Source: Isoetes taiwanensis (taxonomy: Eukaryota > Streptophyta > Lycopodiopsida > Isoetales > Isoetaceae). Taken from it: a DNA stretch of 64,000 bases. The notes under the pieces are model-generated. The model was not told the origin of the DNA, searched no databases, and saw only the letters and a list, made by a program, of their open reading frames with translations. The position numbers were made by a program, and so were the translations under genes. This document shows, in pieces, positions 12,190 through 23,861 of the stretch. How positions within the stretch are numbered: position 1 is the first letter of the stretch; each line of letters starts with the position of its first letter. The DNA lies in the NCBI GenBank assembly GCA_021234155.1, contig JAJEKV010000017.1, positions 20,464,501-20,528,500 of the forward strand, in the 5' to 3' direction.

Positions 12190-12325
12190 CGCCAAGCGTG
12201 ATTTGAAATAGTCATAACCAAATCAAGGCCGGCGTGATTTAGTTTGACAACGAAAAATAATCGGGGCACGCTTGGCGCGATTTAATTCAAAGGTAATACA
12301 AATTAAATCACGCGTGGCGCTTATT
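12190..12325. repeat. CACGC/GCGTG palindrome cluster
   Basis: Four imperfect copies of the CACGC(N)GGCGTG palindrome lie beside AAATCA/TGATTT words at about 12195, 12228, 12267 and 12308. They sit between the phosphatase fragment and the methyltransferase-like gene. Confidence 0.65.
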
Positions 12326-12359
12326 TCGTCGGCAAGGCCATACCTATCATCTGGGTTTC

Positions 12360-15300
12360 GGGCCACGTCATCGGCCATTCTCCCCTCCGCCACCCTTAAT
12401 CTTCGTCTTCTTACATTTGACATTAGAATTGTTATTTTCTATTAGTTCCATTGCGTCCTTCACAATGACATTATTTTACTATTGATTTGGCAAACCTGTG
12501 GAATCACTAGAGCCGCCTTTCGTTGCCTTCATTTTCGGTTTCCACATCAATTATTTCATTGTTAACCGCGTGAATCTACTCTATTGTTGCTTGCATCACC
12601 ACTTAATGTGGGCAAGGATATTCCCTAAGTTCGCCGCCATCACAATTATTTTTGAGCAACCAGTTTTTGTGACTATTTGTTTGTTCATTCTTGCTTTTTC
12701 CTTATCAGTACAGTAGATTACTAGTTCCCTCTCCGGAGCAACGTCCACTTTCGAATTGGACAAGTCTCACGAGACTTTTGATTGCTGATGATTTCTCGGG
12801 TTGCCATAAGGGCCTTTAGGAGACTTGGCAAGCACATGCATGAGGAATGGTTCAAGAAAGTCTTTGGCCGCCTCATCACTCACAAAGCAAAGTTGACATC
12901 TTCTTGCACCCCATAAGAGCCTCTCGGGCAATATAACCTCCAACATGAAGCTCCAAGCGGGTTGTATCAATTGGAGCAAATGCCTCGGCGAGGTAAGCAG
13001 CCATAGGCGGGGAAATCCATTTTTTATTTAAGGGGCCCTTCTCCTTAGTTTGTAGCTCGTGACTTGATTTCCCCCACTTAGGAGGGGGGTCCGATCCTCA
13101 TCCTCTTGACTCATCCCCCCATTACGAGTGATCACGATCCGTATGAAAGAATATAGTTCTTAAGTCGGATCATCTAGAAGAAAAACATTCCCATGCATGC
13201 TTCGCTATTGTCACCCTTGGCCTTAGCAATATCATATTCCTCGTCGGCGACAAAAGATGGATATCATAATAAAGATCACATGTGCCATCTTCCGATTAAA
13301 TTAGCAGGCTCATTATCCTTAACATCATATATTAGGCATCCCTCCCTAATAACTTTGAGGCACTCGGATCATGAGCAGCAGATATGGTGCATGCAAGATG
13401 TGACTCACAGGAAAGGACAAACGATGACAATAGTGAAGGACCTCGGTTGTCAATCCTATCAACTGGTAAAGAAGCTCTGTAGTCCTTACGGGTTCATGCC
13501 CATATCTCCTCTCCCACCCCGCCGGCCCAACACAAAAAGAGTGATATATTTTTAAGGCGAGTTGAATCGGCAAGAGACCTTTGTACCCAATGGAGCCCGA
13601 ATCTTTGGGCGGTGTCGTCTTCTCAAATAATCTTCTTCACAAGGGCCACTTTTTTTCTTCTCAACTCAGCCCATTACCTTAGGGGGTAGAGTCTCCTTAT
13701 GTTTTGTATTTTTTAGCCTTCCAATTCTTTAGGAAGTCCTTTGACCAGAATACAAACTTCTTGATGTCATCATTCTTGACCTTGTATTTGTCCGGCAATC
13801 CAATTTCGAGATAATGCCACATCCCCCGATAGCCTTTGTAACTTCGACTCCTACACGGACGACTTCATTTATCATTACATCCTTTACATGATACTTGCAG
13901 CACTCAACGAAGGACATCCTATCCTTGGTGAAAGCACCCTTCTTGTATAAGACTTCCTTCTTTAAGCAGCGGTCTAAAACCCAAATGGTCACCAATGTCG
14001 TCTAGCCCCCCGAAGTCTTTCTCATCTCTGTCACATTCAAGTCAAAGATGCTTACATCAGCGAGAGGCACCCTACCCATAGTATCGCGGCTGACTTCCCT
14101 TGTGCATAAAGCGTCCCGAATTCATTCCACTTGAGCCATACGGGCCTCCTTACAAAACAAAATCTTATCTCACAGTCTGTTGGTCCCGACTGCTTTGGAT
14201 GAGCTTTTGAAGGATCTGCAATGTCATCACCACCTTTTTTCTTTGATTTTCTTGCGGTCTTCTTCTTCTCGTATAATTGTCTGCGGCGAGTCCGCTCAGC
14301 GGCGGCTTGAATGCCTCCGGACTTTGACCATACATGCGGTGGGCAATGGGCAACCATATTCCCTGCTGTTGGCCGAGGCGTGGCCTTGATTTGTTCAACG
14401 TATATGGACGCAATAGATGCAGACATTGAATCGGTATCATAGAATAGAAACACGCGGGTGTGATTTGAATAGAATTGATGAAGAGAAAAATCACGCCTGG
14501 CGTGAAATGAATAAAGTTACTAATGCAATTCCGCCCGGGCGTGCTTTCAAATCAAGCCAATTCACGCCCGAGCGTGTTTTCAAATCAATGAATTCACGCC
14601 CGGCGTGTTTTCAAATCAATTGGTTGACTTGAAAACACGCTGGCGTATGAATCGATTGATTTCAAAACACGCGCGGCGTGAATTGGTTTGATTTGAAAGC
14701 ACGCGCTGGCGTGAATACAATTTATGAAACCAGGTTGATTACCTTTTGTATAGAAATGTCTTCCCATTTCATTCAAAGTTGCACTAATCTCGCCAAAATC
14801 TGAGGGTGAAGTATTGGCATCCAAGATACGACACCTCCTATACGCATAGTGATTGTAGAACACTTTTTGGCCTGTTTGTTCTGCCTGCCTGATGATGGCC
14901 TTTTGTGCCTCAACGGAATGCTGCCCGTCGATGATGACATATTTAATATCATCACTTGATAATAGCTCACGGGCGTTAGATCCACCGCGTTGAGCTTGTT
15001 CGAGATCATATCCCAAGGTAGCACATCCGCTGGCATAGGCATTTGACCTGGATTACTAATCATGCTCTGAACAATCTCCATGGCATGTGCTGGATCATAT
15101 CTCTCTGCTAACATAAATGGAGCTTGGTGAACGGATGAGGGACTTCACATGGATCGCAAAAGTTTCCTTAAGACCCAATGGATAATGGTCAGCGTTTATT
15201 GACTTTTGTTCATGGCCTCTAGTGCGCCACTCGTCTGTTCATTCTCAAAAGCGAAGCCTCCATGCCTTCGACAAGCTGCCGGGTTGAACATTCTTCCCTA

Positions 15301-15840
15301 GATCTAGGACCCTTTTAGAAGCTTTCAAGTCGGCTAATTCCTAGCTTGCCGCAAATAGTGACTTGGTGTCGGTTTAGTGAACATGCCTCTACACACGCAC
15401 AGCTGTAACCCCTTGGCAAATAGATATTGGCGTAACTGCTACATTGGTTGGCCAACCATACTTAAAACATGTCTCACCGTTCACATCTGTCTTCATGAAC
15501 GTATCCTTGTATGCAGTAGCTCTAGTGAGTAAGTCTGAGCGGATCTTTCTTACCTTACGTTGTAATCTCCAAGAGCAATTTGCAGTGGGTGTCATCCTCT
15601 TCCTCACAAGAGATTAGGATCCCTTGTTTGGCCATCTTGTCTGCTTCCTTTTTCCTCGAGAAGAGAGTTAAGTCGAGCTTGCCATTTGTCTTGGCAAGGT
15701 CAACGTACCACTCGGCACCCTCGTCCATTTCCTCTTCAGGGCAGGCAGGGTCAGTGGTTGCTATAAGAATCGGCCCTTCATCATCTAAGGTGAGATCATA
15801 TGGTACCATGCAGATCCGGATGCCCCCTTGCTTTCTTGGC
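12360..15840 (-). pseudogene. ParB-like/DNA-methyltransferase-like protein (composite 1)
   Basis: Minus-strand coding pieces in several frames. 15809-15555 is an acidic region continuing into KVRKIRSDLLTRA (15560-15520), matching VRKIYADHLRNLK in the better copy at 52.4 kb. 15016-14745 holds YVIIDGQHSVEAQKAIIRQA, a DGQHR/ParB-type nucleotide-binding motif, and ends in HFYTK at a GTAATC donor near 14744. 14453-14060 is a lysine-rich linker (KKKTARKSKKKGGDD). 13995-13740 is an unassigned domain. 13010-12770 reads LHVGGYIAREALMGCKKM then FVSDEAAKDFLEPFL, which could be methyltransferase motif I. I could not place the catalytic motif IV. Several frameshifts and stops. The ParB-like call is firm; the methyltransferase call leans on the homologue. 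Confidence 0.6.
14450..14730. repeat. CACGC/GCGTG palindrome array in an intron-like gap
   Basis: About eight copies of CACGCC(C)GGCGTG and variants are spaced by TTTTCAAATCAA words (near 14458, 14492, 14532, 14567, 14598, 14635, 14664, 14700). The array begins right after a GTAATC splice donor at 14744 on the minus strand, so it probably lies inside an intron. Confidence 0.75.
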
Positions 15841-15929
15841 GGGGATTAGAACCGAATTAGTAGGGGTTTTTCTTCCTCTTGAGCAGCGCAAATGAAGATG
15901 AGCACTTTTTTAGAGTACTTTTCAGAACA

Positions 15930-15992
15930 AGAGATCACGCTTGGCGTGCATTTAAACCTAAATTAGTACAAATCACGCTTGGCGTGTTGGTA
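15930..15992. repeat. Two CACGC/GCGTG palindromes
   Basis: CACGCTTGGCGTG occurs twice about 35 bases apart, just outside the acidic N-terminal part of the 12.4-15.8 kb gene. Confidence 0.65.
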
Positions 15993-17935
15993 TCTCCTAT
16001 TATTGACCATGCTATGCGTTAATTTGAAACTAAATTATTTTGCATCCACATTTTAAGCTACATACCCTTCATGAATCCATATTTCACACTATTTAACCTC
16101 ATTGAACATTGCTATCTCCAACCCGTCTAACACCGCTATATTCTATACATAAAGCAGAGAAAAAAATTATGTTCTACTAAGCGGACAATCAAAGCATTAA
16201 CTGATGTTAATACTTAAAATTCATGCAAAGCATAATAACTCAAACTCATGCAAAGCATATTAAGTGAAAGGAAATATCTCAAATTCATGCAAGCATAATA
16301 CTCTCTCCACGGTGTGTGTATTACGTGGCAAATTAAATACCTTGAATAGGGTTACGTGTATTGTGGTATTACGATCAACGTCCTCACGAAACTTGAGAAG
16401 AGCGGGTTTAGAGATTCCTCTTCCACGCTTCCCTGCTTTGCCTGGGTCGCCTCGACCTCGATTAAGCTTTAGAAGACATCTCCTGAGTAAGCCTAGTAAC
16501 AGAGTAGGAAGGTCGCTCGGATCTGGCCTTTCGAGCTGCTTTCCGAGGAAGAAATAGCTTTTTCTACCGCACGAGAAATAGAAATTTGAATTTCAAAGAA
16601 AACACAAAATACGGTTTTGAAATATTCTTGACACATACAAATAATAATGGCGACCCGTCCGTAGGCTTCTTTCATTAAGTTTTAAAATCCCGCCAAATTT
16701 ATCCCCCTAAACGTAGTTAACCTAATCTTTCTTCTAATTCGAATTTTTCAGTGAGGAGTTTCCATAGCCTTCAGCTTCTCAAATCAACGAGGAGACTCAA
16801 ATCGGCTTCTCAAGAATGGCTCTGAAATTGCGGGTACTCATCTCATTCCAATAGCTTGAACATTAATTTCCAATAGTAGGTGTCTGAATAGCAATTTTCG
16901 CGCAAAGGTCGAAGATGAATGTTTCATGTTAACTACAAATCGAGAAAAGGAAAGTAGGATTATGCAAGATCGACTCCATCGATCCGATCAGAATCATGGA
17001 ATTCCGCTTCGGGGATAAGTATGTCCGAGTTCTGATTGATTAGCTTCAAGCGCTATGGATGAAGCTTTACCTCGCAGACACCCGGTGGGGATACGGTTGG
17101 AGAAAGTGTTGGAACATTTGTTGCATGGCCAAGAAACCGCTTTAAAAAAGGTATGTAACATGTATTACATTGTAGAAATATAGAAGTAGACAAAATTTGT
17201 TGTATTTATTGGAAAAAGATTACAATTGTATATAATGCGGATAAATTTGGATAAACCGGACAAAATCCCGGACTATTGTTTTCAAGCCCGGTCTATCAGT
17301 AGCCGGGCTATCGATATCTCCCATTTCCATTGCGCGGGGCATAGTGAATTCTTCCGTAAAACCCAAAAAAAACACCAAGGCTCTAGCTCCACCACCCCGC
17401 TTTGCTCCCACCTCCACCTCCGCCTCCCTCCTCCTCTGCTCCACCTCCTGCTCCATTGGTTGAACCTCCAATGCATCATTATAAGCTGCTTGTTAGTGGT
17501 TCCATTGGTTCAGCCATCTCCATTGCATCATTATACCACTTTGTGGTAGTGGTTCGTGTTGGGGGCATCGGGCATAGAGGCTAACCACTAAGAAGCGCTC
17601 CTCATTTTGAATCTCGTGCCGGATCTCGGATTCACTCTCGATCAATGCATGTCTTGCATTCTCGAAGTGATTAGATAAGAGGCGAGCCTCAAATGCGATG
17701 CAAGGGCCCCGAGCCCAGATCTATCATTGCCCTTGCCCCTTTGCCATCATCATTACTTGATCCAAGTACTCGAGGGGTTGCAAGGCGGTGCTCCACCCGG
17801 CCCGGTGCTCGGGTTTGCGGTTCAGACGGTTGGATTGGAGCCAAGCGGAAATTTGCTACATTGTGATTGCTGGCCCAAATGTAATTCCAATCCATCTTCG
17901 TCACCAATAGGGTGATTAATGTAACGGCATCTATC
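15993..17935 (-). other. Weak minus-strand coding traces, unrecognised
   Basis: No family recognised. On the minus strand around 16520-16300 a basic stretch reads RGRGDPGKAGKRGRG, which resembles an AT-hook-like DNA-binding tail. Around 17470-17360 a Glu/Arg-rich then Gly-rich stretch appears. Frame is not kept between them. They may be further exons of the composite-1 genes. Confidence 0.25.
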
Positions 17936-17939
17936 AATA

Positions 17940-18265
17940 GGAAGTGGCGGAGTATCGGTATTCCGCTGGCGTGTTATATTTCTTTATTTATAAACTTAGA
18001 AACTAAGAGACACGCCCGGCGTGTTTAGCGTAAAAGTTGAAAGTAGGGATACAATTGTTTGCCTTTCGGCGTGTAAACCGCTATATAGGAAAAACTATAC
18101 ATGCTTTCGGCATGCATTGATGCGTGTAAATAATTACTGGCCTTTATCTATTTACTTATCTATCACAGACAGTTTTTTTTTCTCCCTCCCTGAATGCATG
18201 CCGAGCGTGTATTCATGTTGAAAACTAAGATTACCCTAAAACACGCTTTAGCGTGTTTCAAATAT
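17940..18265. repeat. CACGC/GCGTG palindrome cluster
   Basis: Four or five copies, some decayed: near 17966, 18012 (CACGCCCGGCGTG), 18065, 18200 and 18242 (CACGCTTTAGCGTG). Confidence 0.65.
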
Positions 18266-18352
18266 TATCTTTTAAGATTTTCTAATGCTTTCTACTACAC
18301 ATTCATAATAGAAACTTGCATGCAATAGCATGATTAATTCAGGAAGAGAAAC

Positions 18353-18763
18353 TCAAGAATTTTCGAAACAAAAAAGCGGATGAAGTTTATAAAAACTATT
18401 CGGTTTCATAAACATCATCGCTTCCTGCACCTCGAGCAAATGCAAAAGCTTGTCTTCTTGGATTAAACCTGCCATTGAGATGATACTTAAAACTAAATGA
18501 AAACTAACCTTGAGTTCGAGAATTTTGGAAGGAGGATAGATGCTTGTGGTTTTAATTCGAGGGCTTTTCGATTCATGAGACCTTAGTCCTCTGCTTTTTG
18601 GTTTTAATTCCCGAGTCTCCGATGTCCTGCCTTTCGGATGCTTTCTGAGAACAAAAGGCGAGTCTTTTAGTAAGTTAGGAATTGCCGAAACCAAACATCT
18701 AACATTGATGAATATAAAACTACTCACCAAGATTTGGGACGGCGGATCAAACATGCCAAGCAT
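18353..18763 (-). pseudogene. 5' exons of a minus-strand gene of composite 1
   Basis: An ATG at 18763 opens a 12-codon exon (MLGMFDPPSQIL) ending at a good GTGAGT donor (18727). A matching TTTGTTCTCAG acceptor at 18645 gives an 83-base intron. The next exon begins KASERQDIGDSGIKTKKQR and meets a stop about 23 codons later; a one-base shift restores ESKSPRIKTTSIYPPSK. A TATA box lies 60 bases upstream of the ATG. The protein is short, lysine-rich and unrecognised. It may be an alternative N-terminus of the ParB-like gene or a separate small gene. Confidence 0.4.
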
Positions 18764-18820
18764 AACCGCAAATCATTATGAAGGAAGGAAGAAAATGTAG
18801 GAACTTTGAGAGCGTAAAAT

Positions 18821-18890
18821 GGATTTATATAGGCACAATTAGAAATAAGTTAGCGTGAATAATTGATTGCTTGAATTAACACGCTTTGGC
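18821..18890 (-). promoter_or_regulatory. Promoter module: TATA box plus CACGC palindrome arms
   Basis: On the minus strand the order is an AAGCGTGTTAATT arm, CAATTATTCACGCTAA, about 20 bases, then TATATAAATCC (18831-18821), then the ATG at 18763. The same order is found at 19570-19637. Confidence 0.55.
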
Positions 18891-19115
18891 GATACGGTCT
18901 TCCCCCGGACATGACATGTATATGGTATATATGGAGAATATTGCATTTCATGCAATAAATTCTCCGCGGCATTTTATTCCATTCATTGCATTGAAAAAAA
19001 GAATTTCGAAATTTTATATAGGCTAAATTAAAAATAATTTTAAAGGCAAAATTATCAAGGCTAAAAAATGACTTGTTGAGTTGGGGAATTGTTTTAGGTC
19101 GTATAGGAAAATTTC

Positions 19116-19522
19116 CTATACTGCTGTGATTGATTTATAGTGTTCCCGAGACTTTGTTGACACAAATGCAGAGACAAAATTTTGGAGAAAACACTTTGGA
19201 GACAAAATGCTTGGAGCGATTTCATTCTCTGTTTCAGGGTCAAGCCAACCCTGAAGCAGAGCGGTTTCATGCTCTTGGGAGGACATCTCCTCCTCTTCCT
19301 CCAACTCCTCCTCTTCCTCCTCTTCCTCCTCTTCAGAATCAGAGGAATCAGAGGAGCTCAACTCCTCCTCTTCAAAATCAGCATCATCCTCTGAATCGGA
19401 ATTAGAGGAGAATTGGGCAAGGAAATCGATGAGCGGGGGGAAGAGAGGGGGTTCTTCAACCCGACGTCTCTTTGACGAGACCTCGGGTTCTTCATGAAGC
19501 TACGGAGGGCGGAACGCTTCAT
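19116..19522 (-). pseudogene. Acidic N-terminal exon with nuclear-localisation-like motif
   Basis: An ATG at 19522 (MKRSALRSF) lies 48 bases downstream of a TATA box. After a one-base shift the frame reads EEPEVSSKRRRVEEPPL, whose KRRRV is a nuclear-localisation-like cluster. It then runs through DSEDDADFEEEELSS and a long Glu run (about 19360-19290) to a stop near 19116. A comparable Ser/Asp/Glu-rich region precedes the ParB-like domain of the gene at 52.9-52.7 kb, so I infer this is the first exon of the composite-1 ParB-like gene, with introns between here and 15.8 kb. Confidence 0.45.
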
Positions 19523-19569
19523 GGCGAGAAAAAAAAAAAATTGGGACAGAATGGTCTTGAGGCGTGAAC

Positions 19570-19637
19570 GGATTTATATAGGTTTAATTAGCTCTTAGCG
19601 TGAATAATTAATTGCCTCAAATAACACGCCCGGCGCA
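19570..19637 (-). promoter_or_regulatory. Second copy of the TATA/palindrome promoter module
   Basis: On the minus strand a GGCGTGTTATTTGAGG arm, AATTAATTATTCACGCTAA, and then TATATAAATCC (19580-19570) precede the ATG at 19522. It closely parallels 18821-18890, so two transcripts of the composite appear to share one promoter design containing the palindrome. Confidence 0.55.
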
Positions 19638-19980
19638 TTGAAATTCCCCCCCGACTATATTATCTAGGGTATATTATTATGGATAATAAATTCTCCGTCT
19701 ATTAGTTATATGTCTTTTAAGTAATCATATATCCAAATTTTCGATAATTAAAATTTGGATATATTTATATAAATGTCATTTCCTTGTTGTTGCCATGAAA
19801 ATTCTTGTTTTAAATGATTTCGTTTCGCCCATTGTTATTATTATATTAAACCTATTTCCAAGGAATTTCTTGCTTTTAAAAAAAATTGATTTACCTCTAC
19901 ATATTCCATAAATATGCATTACTTTTTTTATCTTATGGTGTAATAATTTTTCTTACTCATTGACTAAAAAGGGTGCAATT
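19638..19980. other. Divergent intergenic region of composite 1
   Basis: AT-rich spacer between the minus-strand gene starting at 19522 and the plus-strand DUF7869-like gene. No ORF is seen. Confidence 0.35.
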
Positions 19981-19981
19981 T

Positions 19982-22868
19982 GCCTAGGTCAATGGTGCCC
20001 CTCCAACTCAAGATGGTGAAAGAGCAATATCAATGAAAAACCAACTCCTAGCAAGAATGTTGAAGAAAAACAATTAATCCTCTATAGTAGGGTGCAATGG
20101 AGGAACAAGAAGGTGAGAATCATGCACAAGTGCAACAAGGAAATAGTAGGCCAAGGAGTCATTGTGCTAGCGGATCTGGTCAAAATACATTAATGATGAA
20201 AGGCTAGGGAAGACAATATTGGTATTGCAATTTCGATGTTGGAAGACAACTGGAAAGGTAAAGGTTTGGGTGACAAGGAATGTTTTGGTTGTGTCAAGCA
20301 ATTGGAGGTTCCTTGCATCATGGCATAACCTATAAGTAGTGTTCAATTTGTGGAGGATTATATTTTTTCGAGCACGAGGTTGTTGGGGACAATGATTGTC
20401 TTGATATTGATCCATTGGCGGTTGGAACTCTAAACCTAGGCAAAAGGGGAGAAGTATCGGTTGCGGACATTATCTAACAAAGAGCCAAGTTGATTAGTGA
20501 CACCAAAGCGTGAGACAATGGTGAAGGTTAGGGGCTCAGTTGTTGTTGGAGTGATTGTATGCAATTCTTCACAATAGAACAATTGGTGGAAGCAAGAGCC
20601 ACTTTTCAAAAGTGGGTTTGTTGATGAGAGGAGGACCTACATGTACACAATCTTGAGCATGCACTTCAAGATGAAAGAAACCCAAAGGAAAAAGATACCC
20701 TTTGCTAGGCAAATGGATATGTGCAAAAGCATGGCGAGTATCCATGCAATTCCAACTTCTTCATGGCATAATTGGCAAAAAAGCAGAGGGAGGGAGCAGG
20801 GATTGCTTTACATGGAAATAATGGTTTGTTGAGACCAACAGCTAGGACCACTGGCGCCAGGGGGAGATATTTGAAAAATATATTGATTTCAATGCTGAGT
20901 CTATGCCACACAAAAAGCGGAAGGGATGAAAAGGGAAGAGCAGTTGTTGAGAAAAGGTTGCCATCACATTGTACTCAAAAAGGTATTTTGGAAGAAGTGA
21001 ATTCCCTACTTGAGGGGTGGGAATTCTTCCAATATCCCAACCTAGCTTTAGTAGGTTATGGAAGAAACATTTCAATCATGTCACCATAGCAACTTCAAAC
21101 AACTTTGCAAAGTGCAATTTATGTGCTAAGTTGAAGGAGACTCTTGATAAGGCTGTGCAACCTAGTCAAAGGGCTGGGATAAGGGAGCATATGAAGGACC
21201 ATATGGTGACCAACTATCATGTAGATCATGTTATTGGATGTGGAGGACTTTATCTGCATTGGAACCCAATAACTATTTATGTATTATACATGACAAGATG
21301 GACCAGCAAAGACTTGTCTTCCACAATTCAAGTACATACCAAAGTCATGTGGAAGATCATACCCTTTTACAGATCTCAATATTTGGGGCAATCTTGCATG
21401 GGCGAGAATCAAACCTACTATGGCCATTTTAGTTTGGAGTTGTGGAGTGATGGTCAGATTTTCATATTGGGAGTATCATGAGGTGTTTGAGAAACTATGA
21501 AAATGGATACAATGGTCACCTCCAGGACCTTCTGACTAACCCGGGGCACTACATAGAGCATTGTTAGATGGAAACCCTAACAATATTGAAAAGTTCAAGC
21601 AAGGCAAGGTTTAGGAAGCATGGGTCTAATGAACATGTTGGAGCTTCAACTTCGTGCTAAACCTCAAGATCTACCCAAAAAGGTTTCTCTTGCAACTTGA
21701 TAATTGTCTTTGGCCAAAATAAAACAGTGGATGTTTTCTTTCCTATCCTACTTAACAATTTGTGGGGATATTTGAAAGAAGTTAATTTAGGGTTTCTTAT
21801 GCCGGGCATACCCATGAGGATGTGGATGCATTATTTGGCAAAATATAGTTGTATCTTGAAGCGACAAGCGGTGACCAACTTTCCTAGGCTAATGGAAATC
21901 TTGCATGAATGCACTACTCCAAACCCTATAGCTTCTCTCATAGAAGAAGTGCCCGATTGGAAGAGCTTTGTGGATGGTTATACATTGGATCTTGAAGGTC
22001 ATTCAGGCCTCTGCAGTTCACTTTTGGGTGAGAGATGGGATTCCAATCTTCCAATGGAAGATGAGACGCCGGAAGAGGATGAGTGGAGGAGGGGAGGAAA
22101 TATGGCGTAGAGATGAGAATGGCAAGCCTATGATACCTCTAGGTCAACCAAAAGCTTTAAAACCTACTGAAGAAGTGAAGCAATTGGGATTGACTAAGGA
22201 AGGAATCCAAGACTATATAAAGCATTGGCAAACCAATCGAGATGACACCAACCCGTGCCTTGGTGGCTTCTTTGGAAGAAGGTGATTAACTTTGTTGGGG
22301 AGATAGACACATCCTCGGATAAAATTTGAAAGAAGGGTGGTTGCCTAAAACTAGGTGGAAGACCTTAGCGGTCTTGAGGATTTTTGATGACTTGTAAGTA
22401 GCATTCACCAAAAGCAATATGCTCCTCCTCCTTCGACAAACACTATGTTGGTCCTAAGAACAATAGGCCAAAGTTTCTAGGCATGGATGCTTATGAACCT
22501 TCCAGCGACTTGGAATGCCACCAATTTGTGGTAGTAAAGCCCGTGATTTAGATACATATCCGGTGTGGTTGGGGTTCACTATCTACGATATTTGCAAAAA
22601 GAAGGTAATATTAACTTCAACCATGTGCGGGTGGAATGGTGGTGTCGATTGCATCGGTTGACCAGCGTATCGGATAAAGAAGGTATTTTCAGTTGTTGGA
22701 CAAAGAAATGGAGGAGAAATCCAGGTGATCACGATCTTTGGCTAGACTATGAAAGTGTTTTGTACTCATGGACTCCAAACACTATTCCAGCTAGAAATCA
22801 CGAGAATTACAATACCTCGGGATGTCGGGAAGAAGGCTATGATATCATTGGGGTGCTTGAAGAAAGTT
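19982..22868 (+). pseudogene. DUF7869-like protein 1
   Basis: Plus-strand pieces in several frames follow the layout of the eukaryotic DUF7869 family as I remember it. FSRLWKKHFNHVTIATSNNF precedes AKCNLCAKLKETLDKA with a Cys-x2-Cys pair (21047-21150). Next is HDKMDQQR (about 21288). LLQLDNCLW is at about 21686, GHTHEDVDALFGK at about 21800, and LHECTTPNPIASLIEEVPDW just beyond. The C-terminal part (22570-22868) is Trp-rich. The three conserved acidic sites are spaced like a D-D-D catalytic triad of the RNase H fold, but this is inference. Many stops and shifts; not functional as read. It diverges from the ParB-like gene of composite 1. Confidence 0.6.
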
Positions 22869-23129
22869 GAATAACTATGTAAATTTTTGTTATCACGTTT
22901 TTATGATATGGTGCTATATTGTGAAATATTGACTATTTTGTAAATAACATGATATTGCGTTTTCATAATTTTGAGGTGAAATGTGTGAATTTGAATATGC
23001 TACTAAAAACATGCAATATGAAATTTGTCCCAAAATTAAGACATAAACCCAATTTAATTGAATGATGGTTTAGACCCATACATGAAAAGACTAACTATGT
23101 ATCATTTGTAAGCACCTATTAAGCGCAAC

Positions 23130-23640
23130 AGCAAATTGAGGAAGCCCAATTTCACCTCCATAAGACCAGCAAAGAGGGAGGAAATTGAAACCCGCCCAAT
23201 TTCACACTATAAAAAAAGCTAGCAGGGTAGCAAATTGGGGGTGCCCAATTTCCAACTCGAGGACCCCATAGCGGGGAGGGAGATTGGGGGCCCAATTTCA
23301 CCTGCTTGGAGCAGTGATGCATGGCGGTGTTCCTTAGAGGTGAAGTGGGCGGGCACCCAATTTCCTCCCTCTTCTTGATGGTCGGGGTTGAAGTGGGCAC
23401 CGCTGAATATAAGCTCTTTCTTAGGGTGCTACTTGAGGTGAGGCGCCCAATTTCCTCCCCTTTCTTGGTGGTCTTAAGGAGGTGAGGGGTGAGGCAGCCC
23501 AATTTACAATTTTGTCATGCTTTCATAAAAGATACATAGTTAGTCTTCGATTCTGTGAGGGGAGGAAATTGGTAGGGTGCCCAATTTCCACCTCCTTAAG
23601 AGAAGAGACAAATTGGGCGGTCACCCAATTTCACAGTAAG
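23130..23640. repeat. AAATTGGG..CCCAATTT palindrome array
   Basis: About nine imperfect inverted repeats joining AAATTGGG to CCCAATTT through short G/C spacers (near 23135, 23182, 23232, 23280, 23346, 23440, 23491, 23567, 23612). The same palindrome recurs at 39.06 and 41.25-41.53 kb. A minus-strand open frame through it follows from the repeats and is not a gene. Confidence 0.7.
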
Positions 23641-23861
23641 GGACCAAGCTGCTAAAACTTTTCGGATGAGCGAAATCATTTCTTCTTTGATAGGAGGTGT
23701 ACCTATTCAAAAGGCGGTCGGGCAGTTGCCAAAAGAGCCATAGGAGCCATGGAGATGCCACTTCAAAGACATCCCAAATGGACTTGTCGGTGTTGGTGTT
23801 CTAGCATGTTTTTGGGGCCATCATGTTTCTGTTAGCCCCTACTCGGTCACAAGAACCTTAG

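Noticed and set aside
23152-23502. 116-codon minus-strand frame
   Set aside because: It is a read-through of the AAATTGGG palindrome array; the protein is repetitive with no domain.
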